Assembly: GCA_946480015.1 (NCBI GenBank)
Contig: CAMLIL010000007.1
Location: 1-64,000, forward strand
Reading direction: 5' to 3'
Length of the DNA: 64,000 bases
DNA from: an uncultured Oxalobacteraceae bacterium
GTDB taxonomy: Bacteria > Pseudomonadota > Gammaproteobacteria > Burkholderiales > Burkholderiaceae
The position numbers and the translations under genes are program-made. The notes below the pieces were generated by a model. The model was given only the letters and a program-made list of their open reading frames with translations, did no database searches and was not told the DNA's origin. How positions within the stretch are numbered: the first letter of the stretch is position 1; each line of letters starts with the position of its first letter. This document shows positions 1 through 8,356 of this stretch, one piece after another.

Positions 1-54
1 ATTAGCGGAGAGGGGACATTACTACTTGGGGCTAACAGAAAAATTGCGAGGCGC

Positions 55-83
55 TTGACAGCTCCCGGCCAGCCCCATATAAT
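55..83 (+). promoter_or_regulatory. Near-ideal sigma-70 promoter of the tRNA gene
   Basis: A perfect TTGACA (-35, 55-60) and a perfect TATAAT (-10, 78-83) are separated by 17 bp. Transcription would start near 90, a few bases before the tRNA at 96. Both hexamers match the consensus exactly, which fits a strong, constitutive stable-RNA promoter. Confidence 0.9.
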
Positions 84-95
84 TCTGGCCTGTTC

Positions 96-172
96 GGTGA
101 TATAGCTCAGTTGGTTAGAGCACAGCATTCATAATGCTGGGGTCGGTGGTTCAAGTCCACCTATCACCACCA
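96..172 (+). tRNA. tRNA-Met (anticodon CAT)
   Basis: This 77-nt gene folds as a complete cloverleaf. The acceptor stem GGTGATA (96-102) pairs with TATCACC (162-168). The D arm is GCTC/GAGC. The anticodon stem CAGCA/TGCTG presents CAT at 130-132. The T arm is GGTGG/CCACC. The discriminator A (169) is followed by an encoded CCA (170-172). It looks like the elongator methionine tRNA, because the acceptor stem is fully paired, unlike initiator tRNA. A CAT anticodon can also belong to tRNA-Ile2 after lysidine modification, and identity elements alone do not fully exclude this. Confidence 0.93.
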
Positions 173-187
173 AGAATTCGTTAATGC

Positions 188-225
188 AAAAACCCGCGAT
201 TCTCTTCCGAGAACGCGGGTTTTTT
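188..225. terminator. Bidirectional intrinsic terminator between tRNA-Met and ilvD
   Basis: CCCGCG-A-TTCTC (193-204) pairs with GAGAA-CGCGGG (209-219) around a TTCC loop. It is flanked by an A-run on the left (188-192) and a T-run on the right (220-225). The hairpin therefore ends the tRNA transcript on the plus strand and can also end the ilvD transcript on the minus strand. Confidence 0.88.
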
Positions 226-245
226 GTTGTTTAGCCGCTTTACGT

Positions 246-275
246 TTGGAGGCACGTTTGTCAACGTGCCTCCAA
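246..275. repeat. Perfect 13-bp inverted repeat directly after the ilvD stop
   Basis: TTGGAGGCACGTT (246-258) and AACGTGCCTCCAA (263-275) form a perfect stem with a 4-base TGTC loop. It starts 6 bp past the ilvD stop codon. No T-run follows on either strand, so it is more likely a 3'-end stabilising stem or pause hairpin than a stand-alone terminator; the true terminator is at 188-225. Confidence 0.7.
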
Positions 276-281
276 TGGGAA

Positions 282-2144
282 TCAGCGCTTGAGCTGCGAC
301 AGATCGCGCACCGCGCCGCGGTCAGCGGAGGTCGTCAGCGCCGCATAGGCTTGCAGCGCCTGCGAGACGACGCGCTCGCGGTTCACCGGCTGCCATGCGT
401 CGTGGCCGCGCGCTTCCATCGCGGCGCGGCGATGGGCCATTTCTTCAGCGTTGACGCGCAGGTTGATCGTACGGTTCGGGATGTCGATATCAATCATGTC
501 ACCCTCTTCCACCAGGCCGATCGCGCCGCCTTCGGCCGCTTCCGGCGAGGCGTGACCGATCACCAGGCCGGAGGAACCGCCGGAGAAGCGACCGTCGGTG
601 AACAGCGCGCAGGCCTTGCCGAGTCCCTTCGACTTGATGTACGACGTCGGGTACAGCATCTCCTGCATGCCCGGACCGCCTTTCGGGCCTTCGTAGCGGA
701 TGATGACGACGTCGCCCGCATGCACGGTGTCGCCGAGGATCGCTTCCACCGCCGCGTCCTGGCTTTCGAATACGCGCGCCTTGCCGGAGAATTTCAGGAT
801 GCTTTCGTCCACGCCGGCCGTCTTCACGATGCAGCCCTTCTCGGCGATGTTGCCGTACAGGACAGCGAGGCCGCCATCCTGCGAATACGCGTGCTCACGG
901 TCACGGATGCAACCGGCGCTGCGATCGAGGTCGTTCTGTGCGAAGCGCTCCGACTGCGAGAACGCCGTCTGCGTCGGCACGCCACCGGGCGCTGCGCGGA
1001 ACAGCTGATGCACCGCCTGGTCGTCGCTGCGGCTGATGTCGTACTTCTCGATTGCCGCGCCCATGGTCGGGCTGTGCACCGTCGGCAGCGAGGTGTCCAG
1101 CAAGCCGGCACGCGCCAGCTCGCCCAGGATCGAAATGATGCCGCCGGCGCGGTGCACGTCTTCAATGTGGAACTTGTCTGTCATTGGCGCGACCTTGCAC
1201 AGGCACGGCACCTTGCGCGAGATGCGGTCGATGTCGGCCATCGTGAATTCCACCTGCGCTTCGTGCGCGGCGGCCAGCAGGTGCAGCACCGTGTTGGTGG
1301 AGCCACCCATGGAGACGTCCAGCGCCATCGCGTTTTCGAACGCCGCCTTGGAGGCAATGCTGCGCGGCAGGACCGAATAATCGTCCTGCTCGTAGTGGCG
1401 CTTGGCCAGTTCCACGATCAGCCGGCCAGCGCTCAGGAACAGCTCCTTGCGGTCCGAGTGCGTCGCCACGATGGTGCCATTACCCGGCAGGGACAGGCCC
1501 AGCGCTTCGGTCAGGCAGTTCATCGAGTTTGCCGTGAACATGCCAGAGCAGGAACCGCAGGTCGGGCATGCCGAGCGCTCCACTTCCGCCACCTCCGCAT
1601 CGGACACCTTGGAATCACCGGCCTTGATCATCGCGTCGATCAGGTCGAGCTTGATGATCTTCTGTTCGTTGTTGACGACCTTGACCACCTTGCCCGCTTC
1701 CATCGGACCGCCGGACACGAACACCACCGGAATATTCAGGCGCATCGCAGCCATCAGCATGCCAGGGGTGATCTTGTCGCAGTTCGAGATGCATACCATC
1801 GCGTCGGCGCAGTGCGCGTTGACCATGTATTCGACCGAGTCGGCGATCAGGTCGCGCGAGGGCAGCGAGTACAGCATGCCGCCATGGCCCATGGCGATGC
1901 CGTCGTCGACGGCGATCGTGTTGAATTCCTTGGCGACGCCGCCGGCCGCTTCGATCTCGCGCGCCACCAGCTGGCCCAGGTCCTTCAGGTGCACGTGGCC
2001 TGGAACGAACTGCGTGAACGAATTGACGACGGCCACGATCGGCTTGTCGAAATCGCCGTCCTTCATGCCGGTGGCGCGCCAGAGAGCGCGCGCTCCCGCC
2101 ATGTTGCGGCCTTGGGTGGTAGTACGTGAACGGTAAGTCGGCAT
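282..2144 (-). CDS. ilvD: Dihydroxy-acid dehydratase IlvD
   Basis: This 620-aa protein dehydrates 2,3-dihydroxy-isovalerate and 2,3-dihydroxy-3-methylvalerate to 2-keto acids in valine and isoleucine synthesis. It belongs to the IlvD/Edd Fe-S dehydratase family. Cluster ligands are visible in NCDK (C122) and CPTCGSC (C193-C199), and the DDG motif (D80-D81) is present. Length matches E. coli IlvD (616 aa). The start ATG at 2144 is preceded by GAGGA at 7 bp. The gene stands alone, faces the tRNA and is followed by two hairpins. It diverges from the cupin gene across about 150 bp; no clear leader attenuator was seen there. Confidence 0.97.
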   Translation of the reverse strand: MPTYRSRTTTQGRNMAGARALWRATGMKDGDFDKPIVAVVNSFTQFVPGHVHLKDLGQLVAREIEAAGGVAKEFNTIAVDDGIAMGHGGMLYSLPSRDLIADSVEYMVNAHCADAMVCISNCDKITPGMLMAAMRLNIPVVFVSGGPMEAGKVVKVVNNEQKIIKLDLIDAMIKAGDSKVSDAEVAEVERSACPTCGSCSGMFTANSMNCLTEALGLSLPGNGTIVATHSDRKELFLSAGRLIVELAKRHYEQDDYSVLPRSIASKAAFENAMALDVSMGGSTNTVLHLLAAAHEAQVEFTMADIDRISRKVPCLCKVAPMTDKFHIEDVHRAGGIISILGELARAGLLDTSLPTVHSPTMGAAIEKYDISRSDDQAVHQLFRAAPGGVPTQTAFSQSERFAQNDLDRSAGCIRDREHAYSQDGGLAVLYGNIAEKGCIVKTAGVDESILKFSGKARVFESQDAAVEAILGDTVHAGDVVIIRYEGPKGGPGMQEMLYPTSYIKSKGLGKACALFTDGRFSGGSSGLVIGHASPEAAEGGAIGLVEEGDMIDIDIPNRTINLRVNAEEMAHRRAAMEARGHDAWQPVNRERVVSQALQAYAALTTSADRGAVRDLSQLKR

Positions 2145-2292
2145 GGGATATCCTCAGAGCAGGCGAACGAATGGGATCATTAGGATGCCTCGCACCCTAC
2201 GAGTTGTCCAATATATGATTTAACGCCCTGTAAGTCGCTCCGCATATCACAGGACATCGAGTATACTTTTACTTTTGTGAAAGAGAAATTCG

Positions 2293-3222
2293 GTGGCAAG
2301 CAATCAAGACCCGCCGCAAGCGCGCAAAACGCCACGGTTGCCGCCTTTGCCGGCATCACCATCGGCGTCGCCCGAGGACGCAATCGCCAGAAAGCAGGCG
2401 CGCGAGCAGAAGGATGCGCTCGTTCGCGGCGTCACTTCCATACACGAGATGCGTGAAGCGATTCGCTGTGTTGCACGCGATCTTCCGATTATTTCCGAAG
2501 TACCGCGCATGGGCGTGCTCGACGCCGCCACGTTTCGCGCGCGTGCCGAAAAAGGCTTGCCATTCCTGATCACCGGGGTCGTCAACCGCTGGCCACTCTC
2601 CGCCCTCACGCCGCAAACGCTGCGCGAACGCTTCAGCGACCTGCCGGTGCGCGCGAGGGTGGGCGACTATATCAACACGGCATTCGCGCCCGACCGCGCC
2701 ATGCAGGATATGTCGATGCTTGAATATCTTGACCTTGTCGCTGCGGGCACCCACGATCTGCCTCCTTATTTGGGCAATCTCGAATTACGCGCATTGAACG
2801 GCCTCTGTTACTGGCCCGCCTATTTAGGGAAAATGGGACCGCCGCGCTTTTGGCTCGGGCCCGCAGGAACGGTGACGCCGCTGCATTGCGACTACGACGA
2901 TAATATTTTTGCGCAGATCTGGGGCACCAAACGCATCTTCCTGTCGCCGCCGCACCACGACGAATTCCTGTATCCCCGGGAGGCGAATGCCATCCTGTTC
3001 GGCTCTCCGTTCGACCCCGAGGCGCCGGATTTCGAGAGGTTTCCGCTTGCGCGCCAGGCAACGATGATCGAATGCATCGTCAATCCCGGCGACCTTCTGT
3101 ATGTGCCTGCCGGGTGGTATCACCAGGTTCGCTCGCTGACCTTTTCGCTGTCCTCTAATCGATGGGCCAGGGCTATGCCGCTTGCCTTAGCCGATGATAC
3201 ATCCCTACTGCGCCAGGGATAG
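2293..3222 (+). CDS. Cupin-like (JmjC/Cupin_8) Fe(II)/2-oxoglutarate-dependent oxygenase
   Basis: The 309-aa protein has a low-complexity, Pro/Ala-rich N-terminus (about 1-65), then a JmjC-type cupin fold. The iron-binding triad is visible as HxD in LHCDYDDN (H198, D200) and a distal His in PAGWYHQV (H277), followed by the typical SLSSNRW ending. Family members hydroxylate proteins or small molecules; the substrate here cannot be told. The GTG start at 2293 has a GAGA ribosome site just upstream. A TATACT box at 2262-2267 is a possible -10 without a good -35. A diverged copy of the C-terminus lies at about 4148-4438. Confidence 0.85.
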   Translation: MASNQDPPQARKTPRLPPLPASPSASPEDAIARKQAREQKDALVRGVTSIHEMREAIRCVARDLPIISEVPRMGVLDAATFRARAEKGLPFLITGVVNRWPLSALTPQTLRERFSDLPVRARVGDYINTAFAPDRAMQDMSMLEYLDLVAAGTHDLPPYLGNLELRALNGLCYWPAYLGKMGPPRFWLGPAGTVTPLHCDYDDNIFAQIWGTKRIFLSPPHHDEFLYPREANAILFGSPFDPEAPDFERFPLARQATMIECIVNPGDLLYVPAGWYHQVRSLTFSLSSNRWARAMPLALADDTSLLRQG

Positions 3223-3322
3223 TCCGAAACATGCAACTAACTCTGGGGCTATCCTCCCCGCAGCCGCAAGCGGATGAAGGAAATCCCCGCTTAGCTTCTA
3301 TCCTTGGCACCCGTGCCGACCT

Positions 3323-3865
3323 TCATTGCTTCAGCTTGATCACCTCAAATCGGTCAACGGCAGGCAGCGAATCGCTCCCCACAGCTTCCACATCTGTTTT
3401 GGCGCCAGCAGCATGACGATAAACCACGTACTTCCTGTTGGTCTCTCCAAAGCCATGTGTCGGCACGACAATCAGCGCTTCTCCTGCTCCGAGATATAAC
3501 CACGCCGGTGGACTTTTCTCTGCAAAGTCCAGACGCTCAATCTTGCCGCTAGCTGGATCGTGAATGAGCACAAAACCCTGCAAAGAATTGGCGGTAAATT
3601 CGCCGGAGACGACGAGTGCATGCTGCTTTCTCCCGGCACAGGCGACATGCACATTGGAACCGCGTGAGTCGTCTGGATTACCAAAGAATAGGCCTGTCTT
3701 TCCTCCCTGCCGCACGTAATAAATGTGGGTATCTCCGATCTTCGAGTCGCGGACTATGTCGACGCGCCTCCTTATTTTAGTGCCTACATCGCAGGTCAGA
3801 ACAAGTTCAGATGCGCCTGCCAGAGAGGCCATGAACATCAAGGACAAGCCGACAAGCCTCTTCAT
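3323..3865 (-). CDS. Small secreted protein of unknown function
   Basis: The 180-aa product starts with a clear signal peptide (MKRLVGLSLMFMASLAGA, cleavage near residue 19) and has two Cys residues (in LTCDVG and VACAGR) that could form a disulfide. The rest looks beta-rich, with no catalytic motif that I recognise. Its ATG overlaps by 4 bp (ATGA) the stop of the transglycosylase-like remnant upstream, so the two were once translationally coupled. This pairing suggests an accessory, inhibitor or immunity role for the upstream enzyme, but that is inference only. Confidence 0.65.
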   Translation of the reverse strand: MKRLVGLSLMFMASLAGASELVLTCDVGTKIRRRVDIVRDSKIGDTHIYYVRQGGKTGLFFGNPDDSRGSNVHVACAGRKQHALVVSGEFTANSLQGFVLIHDPASGKIERLDFAEKSPPAWLYLGAGEALIVVPTHGFGETNRKYVVYRHAAGAKTDVEAVGSDSLPAVDRFEVIKLKQ

Positions 3866-4158
3866 TTAACCATCTCCCTAAGAACTTGCATCGATTCCGG
3901 GTCGCTTTTCAACTGCTCCCCGGCCGCCTTGATCTTCGTGTAGTAGATGCCGCTCCTCACTCCGCGATAGTCCTTGTATGCCTCGGCGATGGGATCATGC
4001 GAGCCATCCGCTGTGCGTTTGTCGATGCGTGCGGCTAAGTAGGCCGTGCCGGTTCGGATGTTCGTGGCCTCGTCAACAAGTTCGGGTCCGTCATGAAACG
4101 CATCTGCGTCGCGATATAAATCCGCCTCCGGGCGCCTTTCCTTTAGCGGCTTTTTCAG
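3862..4158 (-). pseudogene. C-terminal remnant of a lytic-transglycosylase-like (SLT) gene
   Basis: An open frame of about 98 codons on the minus strand ends at TGA 3864-3862. It has no ATG, GTG or TTG start: the first in-frame Met is only nine codons from the end, and a stop at about 4159-4161 closes the frame upstream. It contains ATNIRTGTAYLAARI, which matches the NIxxGxxYL motif of SLT-domain transglycosylases, and ends with a YYTKI...DPESMQVLREMV tail of the kind seen in such proteins. The catalytic Glu region is absent. The 5' part is lost where the cupin fragment begins. The family assignment is from motif memory. Confidence 0.55.
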
Positions 4159-4438
4159 GGATCATTCTCTTGCGCGCCAGGCATTAATGATCGAGTGTAT
4201 CGTCAATCCCGGTGATCTTCTGTATGTTCCCGCCGGGTGGTACCATCAGGCTCGCTCGCTGACGTTTTCGCTGTCCTCCAATCGGTGGGCCAAGGCCATG
4301 CCTCTTGCATTGAACGACGACTCATCTCGAAACCAGGACGGGCAAGCGACAACGCCGAGGCATTTTCCATCATCGAGTGACACATGCCACGAACTCAACA
4401 AACCCTACATTTGCGTTTCGGCGTCCTTGCCGCGATGA
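4148..4438 (+). pseudogene. Truncated second copy of the cupin gene
   Basis: From about 4169 the frame reads LARQALMIECIVNPGD, then the PAGWYHQAR iron-ligand strand and SLSSNRWAKAMPLAL. This is nearly the same as residues 252-300 of the intact cupin protein, with mostly synonymous and conservative differences. The N-terminal two-thirds, including the HxD pair, is missing, and TAG (4145-4147) closes the frame just upstream. The tail after the homology is unrelated to the parent copy. It could be translated from ATG 4187, but it lacks two of three iron ligands and cannot be an active oxygenase. Confidence 0.8.
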
Positions 4439-4827
4439 TCATGTGGTCCGCCGCAGCCACTGCGGCGGAACAGGTAATTGACTGCCCGCCTGAGCTCCCA
4501 AGCTCAGCTGTGAAACTGGTCGATATTCCAAAGGGATTTACCGCGCACGTCCCGAGTTCATTCCCATTGATTGGAGCGGGACTGATGTTCGGACCGCCGG
4601 CACGTATGGAAACGTCGAAACCCGACATGAGTACGTCTACCCGAGGCAAGGAAGTCGCCAGCTGGAACGACCTCGGAACCATACGCGGCAAATGGATGGC
4701 TTGCTACTACGGCGGCGGTCCAGATCTGATCCTTTCGCGGCCCATTGATGATCGGGTGCTCTCGTGCAAGGTCGTGCGAACAAAAAAACGCTTCCAATAC
4801 CTCATCGATGCGCGCTGCAGTTGGTAG
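4384..4827 (+). CDS. Secreted STY0301-like small protein
   Basis: The 147-aa protein has an N-terminal signal peptide (cleavage near AATAA-EQ, residue 28). The mature part begins with a conserved CP pair and contains GPP, RGKWMACYYGGG and a C-terminal region with two Cys. This layout resembles the STY0301 family, whose function is unknown. The ATG at 4384 lies inside the 3' tail of the cupin fragment, in another frame. It sits beside the end of the T6SS locus but has no recognised T6SS role. Confidence 0.6.
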   Translation: MPRTQQTLHLRFGVLAAMIMWSAAATAAEQVIDCPPELPSSAVKLVDIPKGFTAHVPSSFPLIGAGLMFGPPARMETSKPDMSTSTRGKEVASWNDLGTIRGKWMACYYGGGPDLILSRPIDDRVLSCKVVRTKKRFQYLIDARCSW

Positions 4828-4950
4828 GCGAAGCGCTGTCGTCCTCGCGAACGGGGACCCATACGACGGCTCTGTCAAAGTAGCGTCTACGCTGCCCTAC
4901 GATCGCATAGCCCCCCGCGTTCGCGAGGGCGACGGTGGTTCCCGTGTCGC
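4802..4950 (-). other. Start-less open frame with protein-like composition (possible gene remnant)
   Basis: Right after the kinase stop codon (4951), another minus-strand frame reads TVSDTGTTVALANAGGYAIV and then RRRYFDRAVVWVPVRED before a TGA at about 4802. The alternation of small, hydrophobic and aromatic residues looks like real protein, but the frame has no start of its own except by running back out of frame through the kinase gene. It may be the end of a lost gene or chance open frame in GC-rich DNA. Confidence 0.25.
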
Positions 4951-7464
4951 TTACCGTCCCTTCCGCCGGCCCCGCTTCTCCCGCTCGCGCTGGCGCAGCA
5001 CGTCGATCATCACATTGAACGTGCGCGCCAGCCGTCCGATCTCGTCGTTGCTGGTGACCTTGATATTGGCGCGGTCGTAATCGCCTTCCTTGAGCGCGTT
5101 GGCCGCTTCGGTCAGGCGCGCGATCGGCCGCACGATACTGCGCGCGAACAGCACCGCCATTACTAGAAACGCCAACCCGACCAGCAGCACGCTGGCCTGC
5201 ACATTTTCGAACAAGCGCTGAAGTGGAGCCTCGAAGGTGCTGCGCGATTCGGTCACGCCCACCACCCAATCGTGATTGGGCACCGGCGCATAGCCGGCAT
5301 GCTCCTCGCCGCCGGTGATCGTGGACCGGTAGCTGATGCTGCCCGGCTGGTCCGTCCGCACCAGCGCCCGCGCCAGGTCCGGCATCTGCAGACTGACGAT
5401 GGGCGAGGTATTGAAGCGCTGGTCCGCCGCAATCCGCGACTGCGCTTCAGCCGACAAGGGCGCCAGGCTGTGGTGCAGGTAGCGCTTGTCGGGATGGTGA
5501 ATCAGCACGCCATCGCCGTCGACCATGAACGGCGTGCGCCCCGTCCCCGCACTGACCTCCTGCAGCATGTCGGCGAAGCTCGACGCCCTGATGCGCAGCA
5601 CCACCACGCCGATCACCTTATGCTGTTTGTTGTACACCGGATTGGAGTAGTACATGCCGCGCGTGCGCGTCTTGGTACCGACCAGAATGCCAGTCTTGAA
5701 GGGATTGCCCTTCATCGCTTCGCGAAAATACTGGCGGAAGGAGAAGTTGTAGGTCAATACAGCCGGGTCGGTCGACAGCAGCGCCAGTCCGTCCGCATTC
5801 ATCAGGAAGATCATGTTCACATCCTGATTGGCGCGTATCAGATCGCCCAGCCGGTTCTCGATCGTCTGCTTGCGCTTGGGGTCTGCGTTCTCCAAATAGG
5901 CGATGAAGTCGCTGTCGGTCGAAATGAAGGCCGCCAGGTTCTGGCTGTCCTTGATCAGCTGCCCGATGCGCCCCGCCGTGCTCTGCGCCATGCGCTGCAG
6001 GTTGCGCAGCTCGCTGGTCGATACCGCCGCCACCGATCCGTTGAAGTTGTACGAGGCCGTGATCAGCATCGGCGCGAGCGCCGCAACCATCATCGCAATC
6101 GTCATCTTGACCACCATCGGCCATGACGCGGGCCGCAGCAACGCTTGCCCCAGCTGCAGCGCGCGGCGCTTGAGCAGCTTGGGCGAATCGAGCAGCACGC
6201 GCAGACTCTCGCTGCCGAAGCCCGCTTCGTCGTCACCGGCGGTCAAGGCATCCTTGAGCGCGAGGCTGCCCGCGTTCGATGCAAACAACACCTGCGACAA
6301 TTCTTCCAGCGATTGCGGGCGCGCTTTCGCGTCCAGCTCCAGCGACCAGTCAATCGCGCGCAGGAAGCTGTCGCTGTAGCGCCCTTGCCCGGCCTGCCGC
6401 GCCGGCACCATCGGCTCGCTGCCGTCGGCGCGTGCCGGCGCCGGCGGCGGCTTGGTCCCGGTGACCATCCAGTACAGCGTGGCGCCGAGCGCATAAATAT
6501 CGGTCCACGGCCCCTGCTCGCCCTGGCCATATTGTTCAGGCGGCGCATAGCCCGGCGTAATCACGTCGGCCATGGCACTTGCCGGGCCAACCTTCGCGCG
6601 CGCCGCGCCGAAGTCGAGCAGCACCAGGCTGCCGTCGTACTTGCGCACGTAGATGTTGTCGGGCTTGATGTCGCGGTGCATATAGCCCGCCGCGTGCACC
6701 GCCGCCAGGCCGTCGAGCAGCGGCTGCAGCAGGATGAGCAGCTCGGCCTCGGGAAGGTCCTTGCGGCCTTCCCACCACTTGCGCAGCGGCTTGCCGCGTT
6801 CATATTCCAGCACCATGTACGCGGTGCGATTGGCTTCGAAGAAGCGCGCCACGCGCACGATGTTCGGATGGCGGAAGGTGGCAAGCGTGCGGGCTTCGAC
6901 AAGGAAGCTGTCGAGCCCACTCTGATACAGGCTGATATCTTCGGGCCAGCATGGCGACACCGATTTGTCGCTGGCGCGCGTGGCCACTTCGGCCGGCAGA
7001 TACTCCTTGATGGCGACCTTGACGTTCAAATGCACGTCGGTGGCGAGGTAGGTCACGCCGAAGCCGCCCTGCCCCAGCACGGCGTCGATGCGGTACTCGA
7101 ACAGATTAAAGCCGGGAGCCAGCACCAGCGCGGGGCCGCTGGCCGCGGGCTTGGCCGGCATGGGCCAGTCTGGCTTGGCGATTACCGGCCGTGCGGATGC
7201 CGGGGCCAGCACGGTCGAATCGCTATCCGGCGGTACGCTGCGATACAGGACGGTGGAATCGTCCGGCGGCGCACTCCGGTGCAAAACGGTAGAGTCCTCG
7301 TTGCGCGCCGCGCGGTAGGCCGCTTCCTGAACCTGGCGCAGGCGCCGTTCGATGGCGACGACCTTCTCCAGTGCGGCGACGCGGCGCGCCAGTGCTGCGG
7401 CATCGTTCTGGTCGTCGTGGATGTCGGTGGCGTCCGCCATTTTTTCGCGATATCTATCGATCAA
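4951..7464 (-). CDS. Membrane Ser/Thr protein kinase with periplasmic Cache sensor and C-terminal HAMP
   Basis: The 837-aa protein starts with a coiled-coil-like segment (about 20-55) and three copies of DSTVL (Thr at about 59, 71 and 84). A full kinase domain follows (about 122-395): GQGGFGVTY loop, K153, HRDIKPDN (263-270), DFG (284-286) and APPEQY. A membrane helix (about 450-470), a periplasmic double-Cache-like region (475-755), a second helix (757-776) and HAMP (775-830) end the protein. It diverges from pppA across 58 bp, so kinase and phosphatase probably act on the same T6SS phospho-switch. The second Met (7440) is an equally possible start. Kinase activity is well supported by motifs; ligand and target are unknown. 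Confidence 0.9.
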   Translation of the reverse strand: MIDRYREKMADATDIHDDQNDAAALARRVAALEKVVAIERRLRQVQEAAYRAARNEDSTVLHRSAPPDDSTVLYRSVPPDSDSTVLAPASARPVIAKPDWPMPAKPAASGPALVLAPGFNLFEYRIDAVLGQGGFGVTYLATDVHLNVKVAIKEYLPAEVATRASDKSVSPCWPEDISLYQSGLDSFLVEARTLATFRHPNIVRVARFFEANRTAYMVLEYERGKPLRKWWEGRKDLPEAELLILLQPLLDGLAAVHAAGYMHRDIKPDNIYVRKYDGSLVLLDFGAARAKVGPASAMADVITPGYAPPEQYGQGEQGPWTDIYALGATLYWMVTGTKPPPAPARADGSEPMVPARQAGQGRYSDSFLRAIDWSLELDAKARPQSLEELSQVLFASNAGSLALKDALTAGDDEAGFGSESLRVLLDSPKLLKRRALQLGQALLRPASWPMVVKMTIAMMVAALAPMLITASYNFNGSVAAVSTSELRNLQRMAQSTAGRIGQLIKDSQNLAAFISTDSDFIAYLENADPKRKQTIENRLGDLIRANQDVNMIFLMNADGLALLSTDPAVLTYNFSFRQYFREAMKGNPFKTGILVGTKTRTRGMYYSNPVYNKQHKVIGVVVLRIRASSFADMLQEVSAGTGRTPFMVDGDGVLIHHPDKRYLHHSLAPLSAEAQSRIAADQRFNTSPIVSLQMPDLARALVRTDQPGSISYRSTITGGEEHAGYAPVPNHDWVVGVTESRSTFEAPLQRLFENVQASVLLVGLAFLVMAVLFARSIVRPIARLTEAANALKEGDYDRANIKVTSNDEIGRLARTFNVMIDVLRQREREKRGRRKGR

Positions 7465-7474
7465 GTTGGAGCGT

Positions 7475-7488
7475 GCATGCTAGCATGC
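7475..7488. promoter_or_regulatory. 14-bp perfect palindrome in the kinase-pppA divergent promoter region
   Basis: GCATGCTAGCATGC is its own reverse complement and lies centrally in the 58-bp gap between the divergent sensor kinase and pppA. A TTGGAG (7466-7471) sits just left of it and AGTATT (7491-7496) just right, so it would lie between candidate -35 and -10 boxes for pppA. It could be an operator for a dimeric regulator; no regulator gene is next to it. Confidence 0.4.
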
Positions 7489-7522
7489 GGAGTATTCACA
7501 AAGGCGAAAAAAAACGAAGCCG

Positions 7523-8356
7523 ATGAGCACCTGCAATCCGCTAACTCCCAGCATCTATCACCGGACGTCGTTCGGTTCGGCCTACGGCATGACCGACGTC
7601 GGCCTGGTGCGCAAATCGAACGAGGATAACTTCCTGATCGATGCAGCGCTTGGCCTGATCGCGGTGGCCGATGGCATGGGCGGTCACGAAGGCGGCGAGA
7701 TCGCCAGCCAATGCGCGCTGACGTCGCTGCGCCTTGCCCTGTCCGCGTCGATGCGGGCCGATACCAAACGCGGCGCCCCAACCGATGCGCTCGACCCGGA
7801 CGCAACCTGGCACGACCAGCACATGCCCGCCATCATGGCGGTGCACCAGGCGGTCGCCTTCGCCAACGCGCAGGTCTACGCCACCAACCAGAAGAACGCC
7901 AACGACGAAGGCGCCGGCATGGGCACCACGCTGACCGGCTTCTGGCAGGCTTCGGCCGGCGCCCCGCTGATCGTTTTCCACGTAGGCGACAGCCGGCTGT
8001 ACCGCTACCGCAATCGCGAGCTGGCGATTCTGACGCGCGACCAGACCCTGTATCAGCAGGCGCTGGAAGCGGGCGTGTCGGAAGACTTCCCGCCGCGGAA
8101 CCTGCTGCTGCAGGCGATTGGCCCGTTGGACGACGTGGTGCCCGATGTAAAGGTGTTTGCCGCGCTGCCGGGCGACCTGTACCTGCTGTGCAGCGACGGC
8201 CTGTATGGCAATCCGCCGCACGGGTCAATCGCGCAGCTGCTGGCACGCGCCACCGCGCAAACGCTCGACATGTGCTGCTCCGACCTGATCGACCTGGCCA
8301 AGGCACACGGCAGCCGCGACAACATCACCGCCGTGCTGGCGCTGTGCGAGACCTAG
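7523..8356 (+). CDS. pppA: PP2C-type Ser/Thr phosphatase PppA of the T6SS phospho-switch
   Basis: The 277-aa protein removes phosphate from Ser/Thr and, in T6SS loci, reverses the PpkA-driven activation of the FHA protein. PP2C metal motifs are present: SNEDN (D35), VADGMGGHEGG (D50 and GG turn), GDSRLYRYR, SDGL and RDNIT near the end. No membrane segment is seen. It lies on the plus strand against the T6SS train: its end overlaps tagF tail-to-tail by 4 bp, and it diverges from the Cache-kinase gene. Confidence 0.9.
   Translation: MSTCNPLTPSIYHRTSFGSAYGMTDVGLVRKSNEDNFLIDAALGLIAVADGMGGHEGGEIASQCALTSLRLALSASMRADTKRGAPTDALDPDATWHDQHMPAIMAVHQAVAFANAQVYATNQKNANDEGAGMGTTLTGFWQASAGAPLIVFHVGDSRLYRYRNRELAILTRDQTLYQQALEAGVSEDFPPRNLLLQAIGPLDDVVPDVKVFAALPGDLYLLCSDGLYGNPPHGSIAQLLARATAQTLDMCCSDLIDLAKAHGSRDNITAVLALCET

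Noticed and set aside
3231..3416. Plus-strand 61-codon frame after the cupin gene
   Set aside because: No ribosome site or conserved features; it overlaps the secreted-protein gene on the other strand.
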